DNA of 9,001 nucleotides from positions 1 to 9,001 of the forward strand of contig JAURLR010000138.1 of the NCBI GenBank assembly GCA_030831135.1, written 5' to 3'. The DNA comes from Alphaproteobacteria bacterium. GTDB taxonomy: Bacteria > Pseudomonadota > Alphaproteobacteria > UBA6615. The notes beneath the pieces are model-generated. The model made no database searches and was not told where the DNA came from. It was given only the letters and a program-made list of their open reading frames with translations. A program made the position numbers and the translations under genes. Positions 5,851 to 9,001 of this stretch are shown in pieces. The stretch's first letter is position 1. Each line of letters opens with the position of its first letter.

Positions 5851-6921
5851 TCAGCCCGGGACGTTTCCGGTTTCGAGTTCGGTCTTGCGCGAAGGTTCGG
5901 CAGCCGGTTCGGTCGCCCCAAGTTCGCTTGGCGTGACCGTGTCCTCGATGTTGATCGGAACGGCGTTTTCACGCAGCAGGACGATACTGATCCGGCGGTT
6001 GCGTTCGCTCTCGGGATCGTCGGGCAGCAGCGGGTCCGTGTCCGCCCGACCCTGAACCAGCGCAATCCGCTCGGCCTGAAGCCCGGCATCGATCAGCAGG
6101 CGGCGCGCCGAATTGGCGCGATCGGAACTGAGTTCCCAGTTCGTATATCCGTCCTGTGAGCGATAGGCGCGGGAATCTGTATAGCCGCTGATGGAAATCT
6201 TGTGCGGCAACTGATCGACCGCCCGGGTGACGAGCTGGACCAGATTGCGTGTCTGTTCATTGGGCTGCGAGCTGCCAAGGGCGAACATGGAATAGCCCTT
6301 CTGGTCGACGAGTTGAATGCGCAGACCTTCAGGTGTCTGCTCGATCATCAGGCTGTCCTGGAGTTCGAGCAGTTCGGGCACGCTTTCAATCGCCTGTCGC
6401 AGGCTTGCAGCGGCTGCTTCGAACTGCTCCTGTTCCTTGGCCGCCATGGTCTGCTGAAGGGCAGCTTCGTCGACAACTCCGTTCTCGGGTTTTTCGGTCT
6501 GGCCGTTCTCAGCGAATTCGGAGGTGCCATTTTCGGGAAGCTCGGTTTCACCTTCATCGCCCTGAGAGAGTTCGATGCCTTCGTCGCCGCCTTCGCCTTC
6601 GCCCGATGCCAGCGGGGGCAGGGGGACACTGGCACCGTCCGAGGGGCCGCCCATCGAGGTCTTGCCGCCATCAATGGCGACGGTCTTGCCCCCCAGAATG
6701 CCGCCGGCACCGCTGTTGGGAGAGGAAATCGATTCCGGTGAGAAATAGTCCGCGATCCCGTTCCGCTGTTCCTCGGTTGTCGCGTTGAGCAGCCACAGCA
6801 ACAGGAAGAACGCCATCATGGCCGTCACGAAGTCAGCATAGGCCACCTTCCAGGCACCACCATGGTGACCATGGCCGTGGCCTTTGACCTTCTTGATGAT
6901 GATCGTTTGCTGTTCAGCCAT
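5851..6921 (-). CDS. motB: Flagellar motor stator protein MotB
   Basis: MotB pairs with MotA to form the proton-conducting stator and anchors it to peptidoglycan. The 356-residue protein has a Lys/His-rich cytoplasmic N-terminus (HGHGHH, 15-20). A single transmembrane helix (about 27-46) carries the essential ion-binding aspartate, Asp30 in YADFV. A conserved post-membrane plug-like segment EEQRNGIADYF follows (50-60). Residues 62-160 are a long Gly/Glu-rich linker that includes three octapeptide repeats. The OmpA-type peptidoglycan-binding domain (about 195-318) shows GYTDSR (246-251), SSDRANSARR (265-274) and NRRI (308-311). A Glu/Pro-rich tail of about 35 residues ends the chain. It starts 35 bp after motA stops, so the two are surely co-transcribed, although its ribosome site is weak. 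Asp30 and its context suggest a proton-driven rather than PomB-type stator, but ion choice is not proven by sequence. Confidence 0.96.
   Translation of the reverse strand: MAEQQTIIIKKVKGHGHGHHGGAWKVAYADFVTAMMAFFLLLWLLNATTEEQRNGIADYFSPESISSPNSGAGGILGGKTVAIDGGKTSMGGPSDGASVPLPPLASGEGEGGDEGIELSQGDEGETELPENGTSEFAENGQTEKPENGVVDEAALQQTMAAKEQEQFEAAAASLRQAIESVPELLELQDSLMIEQTPEGLRIQLVDQKGYSMFALGSSQPNEQTRNLVQLVTRAVDQLPHKISISGYTDSRAYRSQDGYTNWELSSDRANSARRLLIDAGLQAERIALVQGRADTDPLLPDDPESERNRRISIVLLRENAVPINIEDTVTPSELGATEPAAEPSRKTELETGNVPG
6478..6549 (-). repeat. Three tandem 24-bp repeats in the MotB linker
   Basis: Three consecutive 24-bp units encode ETELPENG, TSEFAENG and QTEKPENG (MotB residues 125-148). 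The shared pattern is x-[TS]-E-x-[PA]-E-N-G. The unit is also visible in the DNA, where CCGTTCTC or a close variant recurs at 6479, 6503 and 6527. It lies in the periplasmic linker between the plug region and the OmpA domain. Copy-number change would lengthen or shorten the tether without a frameshift. The repeat is plain in the sequence; its effect on stator reach is inferred. Confidence 0.8.
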
Positions 6922-6956
6922 GCTGGCGCTCAGAGGTCCATTTGCTATGCGTTGCG

Positions 6957-7817
6957 TTATGCGGTGGGAGCGTTGTCGGTTGCTTCCTCAAGCTCGGCAA
7001 AGGTAGGTCGGACAGAACTTAGGAGTGTCTTGCGCGCAAACTCGACCGAGACGGCAGGCGCGTTGCCCTGCACATGGGCCAGGATACCGGCCTTCAGGCA
7101 GATCAGGTATTTGCTGTTGGCTTCCTGCGCCATCTTGATGGCGCTTGCCAGCGGTCCGACAAAGCCATAGGCCAAAAGAATACCCAGGAATGTGCCGACC
7201 AGTGCGCCGCCGATAAGCTTCCCGAGAACCTCGGGCGGTTCGGTGATTGAACCCATGGTTTTGATGATGCCGAGCACGGCGGCCACAATTCCCAGTGCCG
7301 GGAAACCGTCACCCAGATTGGTCATTGCCGTGGCGGTTTGTTCGTCTTCAAGATGATGGACGTCCAGTTCCTCGTCCATCAAGGCTTCAAGTTCATGGGC
7401 GTTTTCGGTGCCCAGAGTAACCAGTCGCAGATAGTCGCAGAAAAACTCGACGGCGTGGTGGTTGTGCACGAAGGACGGGAAATTGCCGAACAGCTCGCTT
7501 TCTTCGGGATTCTCGATATGCGGCTCAAGCGCAAGGTTCCCCTTGGTCTTCGCCAGCTTGAAGGTCACGTACATCATCGAGAGAAGTTCGAGATAGTCCG
7601 CCTTGGAATTGGCAGGACCCTTAAGCGCGGTCTTGAATCCCTTGCCGGTGGATTTGAGAACGTGTTTCGGGTTGGCAGTGATATATGCGCCAACGCCAGC
7701 GCCGCCGATGATGACAAGTTCGAAGGGCAGATAAAGGACAGCCAGCTTGCCACCCATGGCAACATAGCCGCCCAGAACACATCCGAGCACAATGACCCAA
7801 CCGACAATTACAAGCAT
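6957..7817 (-). CDS. motA: Flagellar motor stator protein MotA
   Basis: MotA forms the ring of four-helix subunits around MotB and contacts the FliG rotor. The 286-residue length is normal. Hydrophobic segments lie at about 1-21, 29-47, 169-190 and 200-222, with a large cytoplasmic loop (48-168) containing the IENPEESELF signature (101-110). The two mechanistic prolines known from E. coli, Pro173 and Pro222, fall at the same numbers here (in GFPALGI and FVGPL). Of the two rotor-interface charges, Glu98 is kept and Arg90 is replaced by Lys90. ATG 7817 is preceded by AGGA/AGAGAA ribosome-like sequence. It is the first gene of motAB and lies 71 bp after the threonine ammonia-lyase stop. No other flagellar gene is in view. 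Confidence 0.96.
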   Translation of the reverse strand: MLVIVGWVIVLGCVLGGYVAMGGKLAVLYLPFELVIIGGAGVGAYITANPKHVLKSTGKGFKTALKGPANSKADYLELLSMMYVTFKLAKTKGNLALEPHIENPEESELFGNFPSFVHNHHAVEFFCDYLRLVTLGTENAHELEALMDEELDVHHLEDEQTATAMTNLGDGFPALGIVAAVLGIIKTMGSITEPPEVLGKLIGGALVGTFLGILLAYGFVGPLASAIKMAQEANSKYLICLKAGILAHVQGNAPAVSVEFARKTLLSSVRPTFAELEEATDNAPTA

Positions 7818-7876
7818 AGTTCTCTGATCCTGCTGGAACGTGGAAATTCCGTGAGGGACAGAGTGCGCGAGAGTGG

Positions 7877-7892
7877 TTAAGAAGCCGTTTAA
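7877..7892 (-). promoter_or_regulatory. TTAA-N8-TTAA dyad upstream of motA, CtrA-like
   Basis: On the minus strand the element reads TTAA, eight bases, then TTAACCA, and it overlaps the stop codon of the upstream gene. The CtrA consensus known from Caulobacter is TTAA-N7-TTAA, and single half-sites often read TTAACCAT. This copy therefore has one extra spacer base but a 7/8 half-site. It lies about 60 bases upstream of the motA ATG, so a site at -35 would give a leader of about 25-30 bases. CtrA control of motility genes is common in stalked and motile alphaproteobacteria. The match is suggestive only. Confidence 0.35.
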
Positions 7893-9001
7893 CTCGTTGA
7901 GATTCCGGTTACGTCGCTCAGAAGCCGGGTCGGCAGGTGGGCTGCCTCCAAACAGGCAACGATTTCAGCAGCATGGGCGGCGTTTCGGGTCTCGACCACG
8001 ACATCAATATCGGTTTGTTTGACGGGAACGTCATAGAACATCCGCTGGTGCACGATCTCGACGATATTCCCGCCGGCATCGCCGATCAGGCCGCTTACGG
8101 CGGCGAGTTGACCCGGCGAATCGCTGATCTGGACCCGCAGCCGCACCATCTGGCCGCCGCGAACCAGTCCGCGCAGCAGCACCGAGGCAAAAATACGCAT
8201 GTCGATATTGCCGCCGCTGATCATCAGGCCGACTTTTCTCCCCGCAAACCGTTCCCGGTTTTCCATGACAACACCGAGCGGTGCGGCTCCCGCACCTTCG
8301 GCCACAAGCCGCCCCGTGTCTGTGAGCACTTCCACCGCATTCTCGATGGCGGCTTCTTCCAGCACGACGATATCATCGACCAGTTCGCGTACAATCGGAA
8401 GGGTGCGTGTCCCCGGTGTCTTGACCGCGATGCCTTCGGCCAGGGTTGCGCCACGGCTGGTGACCTCCCGGCCGGTGATCGCAGCATTCATGGTCGCGTA
8501 GGACGCCGCTTCGACTCCGATGATCTCCAGGTCGGGCTTGTGGTGCTTCATGGCCACCGCGCATCCGGCGATCAGACCGCCCCCGCCAATGGGAATGATG
8601 ACGCAGTCCAGATCCGGCGCATCGACGATCATCTCCAGCCCGGCCGTACCCTGGCCGGCAATGACCAGGTCATCGTCATAGGGGTGGATGAAGGTCAGGT
8701 CTTCTGCTGCGATCAGCTTTTCGGTGTGCACCTGCGCTTCGGCCAGTGTCGCACCTTCTAGAATGACGCGCGCGCCGTAGCGTTCCGTGGCCTCGACCTT
8801 TGCGAATGGCGTGTCGCGCGGCATGACGATCGTGGCGGCAATGCCCATCAGTTCGGCTAAATAGGCCACTCCCTGCGCATGGTTTCCGGCCGAACAGGCG
8901 ATGACTCCGTTCGTGGTATCGGGATCGAGCGCACTGAACCGGTTGCGCGCACCGCGCACCTTGAAGGAACCGGTGAGTTGCAGGCTTTCCAGTTTCAGGC
9001 G
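7889..9001 (-). CDS. ilvA: Threonine ammonia-lyase (threonine dehydratase) with C-terminal ACT domain, 5' end outside window
   Basis: This enzyme deaminates L-threonine to 2-oxobutanoate and ammonia with PLP, feeding isoleucine synthesis or threonine breakdown. The frame is open to the right edge, so 370 residues are visible and roughly 40 N-terminal residues are missing. The PLP lysine is visible as GSFKVRGA (AAG at 8962-8960). Other fold type II signatures are SAGNHAQG, the glycine loop IGGGGL that binds the PLP phosphate, and SGGN near the end of the catalytic domain. The last 85 or so residues form one ACT domain beginning MVRLRVQISDSPGQL, which fits the single-ACT threonine ammonia-lyase subgroup. 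Classic IlvA has a different two-ACT-like regulatory region, so the symbol is functional shorthand and tdcB-like naming is equally defensible. The apparent internal GTG start at 8959 is not real, because it cuts off the PLP lysine. It runs head-to-tail into motA. Confidence 0.93.
   Translation of the reverse strand, partial: RLKLESLQLTGSFKVRGARNRFSALDPDTTNGVIACSAGNHAQGVAYLAELMGIAATIVMPRDTPFAKVEATERYGARVILEGATLAEAQVHTEKLIAAEDLTFIHPYDDDLVIAGQGTAGLEMIVDAPDLDCVIIPIGGGGLIAGCAVAMKHHKPDLEIIGVEAASYATMNAAITGREVTSRGATLAEGIAVKTPGTRTLPIVRELVDDIVVLEEAAIENAVEVLTDTGRLVAEGAGAAPLGVVMENRERFAGRKVGLMISGGNIDMRIFASVLLRGLVRGGQMVRLRVQISDSPGQLAAVSGLIGDAGGNIVEIVHQRMFYDVPVKQTDIDVVVETRNAAHAAEIVACLEAAHLPTRLLSDVTGISTS

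Noticed and set aside
6202..6788. Overlapping plus-strand frames opposite motB
   Set aside because: Two antisense frames are open in the same stretch, which reflects the biased composition of the MotB linker. Neither product resembles a protein family.
7937..8761. Plus-strand open frame of 274 codons opposite the threonine ammonia-lyase
   Set aside because: It is antisense to clear PLP and ACT motifs, and its translation is low-complexity and Asp/His-rich with no family features.
1..9001. Defence island, mobile element, CRISPR array or biosynthetic cluster
   Set aside because: All seven genes are recognisable transport, motility or housekeeping genes on one strand. No direct-repeat arrays, terminal inverted repeats, integrase or nuclease motifs were seen.

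Overview
The window carries seven genes, all on the minus strand and packed with short gaps (27 to 176 bp). It looks like ordinary chromosome of a moderately GC-rich, motile, marine-type alphaproteobacterium. The closest overall feel is the Hyphomonadaceae/Maricaulaceae/Caulobacterales side. This rests on the MotB N-terminus, a Tat-exported TRAP binding protein, Bpt, and a CtrA-like TTAA dyad; the taxon is an inference. No transposase, integrase, CRISPR array, tRNA or rRNA was seen, and no base-composition break was noticed.

In the direction of transcription (right to left): (1) 9001-7889 is a PLP-dependent threonine ammonia-lyase with one C-terminal ACT domain, missing its N-terminus beyond the window edge. 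(2) 7817-6957 and 6921-5851 are motA and motB, the stator of the flagellar motor, 35 bp apart. A TTAA-N8-TTAA dyad lies just upstream of motA. (3) 5709-4966 is bpt, the leucyl-tRNA--protein transferase of the N-end rule pathway, with its own candidate sigma70-type promoter. (4) 4789-1 is a three-gene TRAP (tripartite ATP-independent periplasmic) transporter operon. It holds a TakP-like binding protein with a Tat signal, a double-length small permease DctQ, and a very long large permease DctM that runs off the left edge.

The TRAP operon is the most distinctive part. The binding protein belongs to the alpha-keto-acid/TakP-like group and should deliver a small carboxylate to the QM permease, driven by a sodium gradient. 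Three features depart from the textbook layout. The small permease has an extra N-terminal membrane half. The large permease has an inserted two-helix segment and a hydrophilic, coiled-coil-rich C-terminal tail of at least about 265 residues. A strong hairpin separates the binding-protein gene from the permease genes, as expected if the binding protein is made in excess. A dyad plus direct repeat upstream of the operon is a candidate operator.

The remaining genes are housekeeping or motility functions with clear family assignments. I found no convincing anti-phage, secondary-metabolite or mobile system. The best candidate for something under-described is the long cytosol- or periplasm-facing tail on the TRAP large permease.
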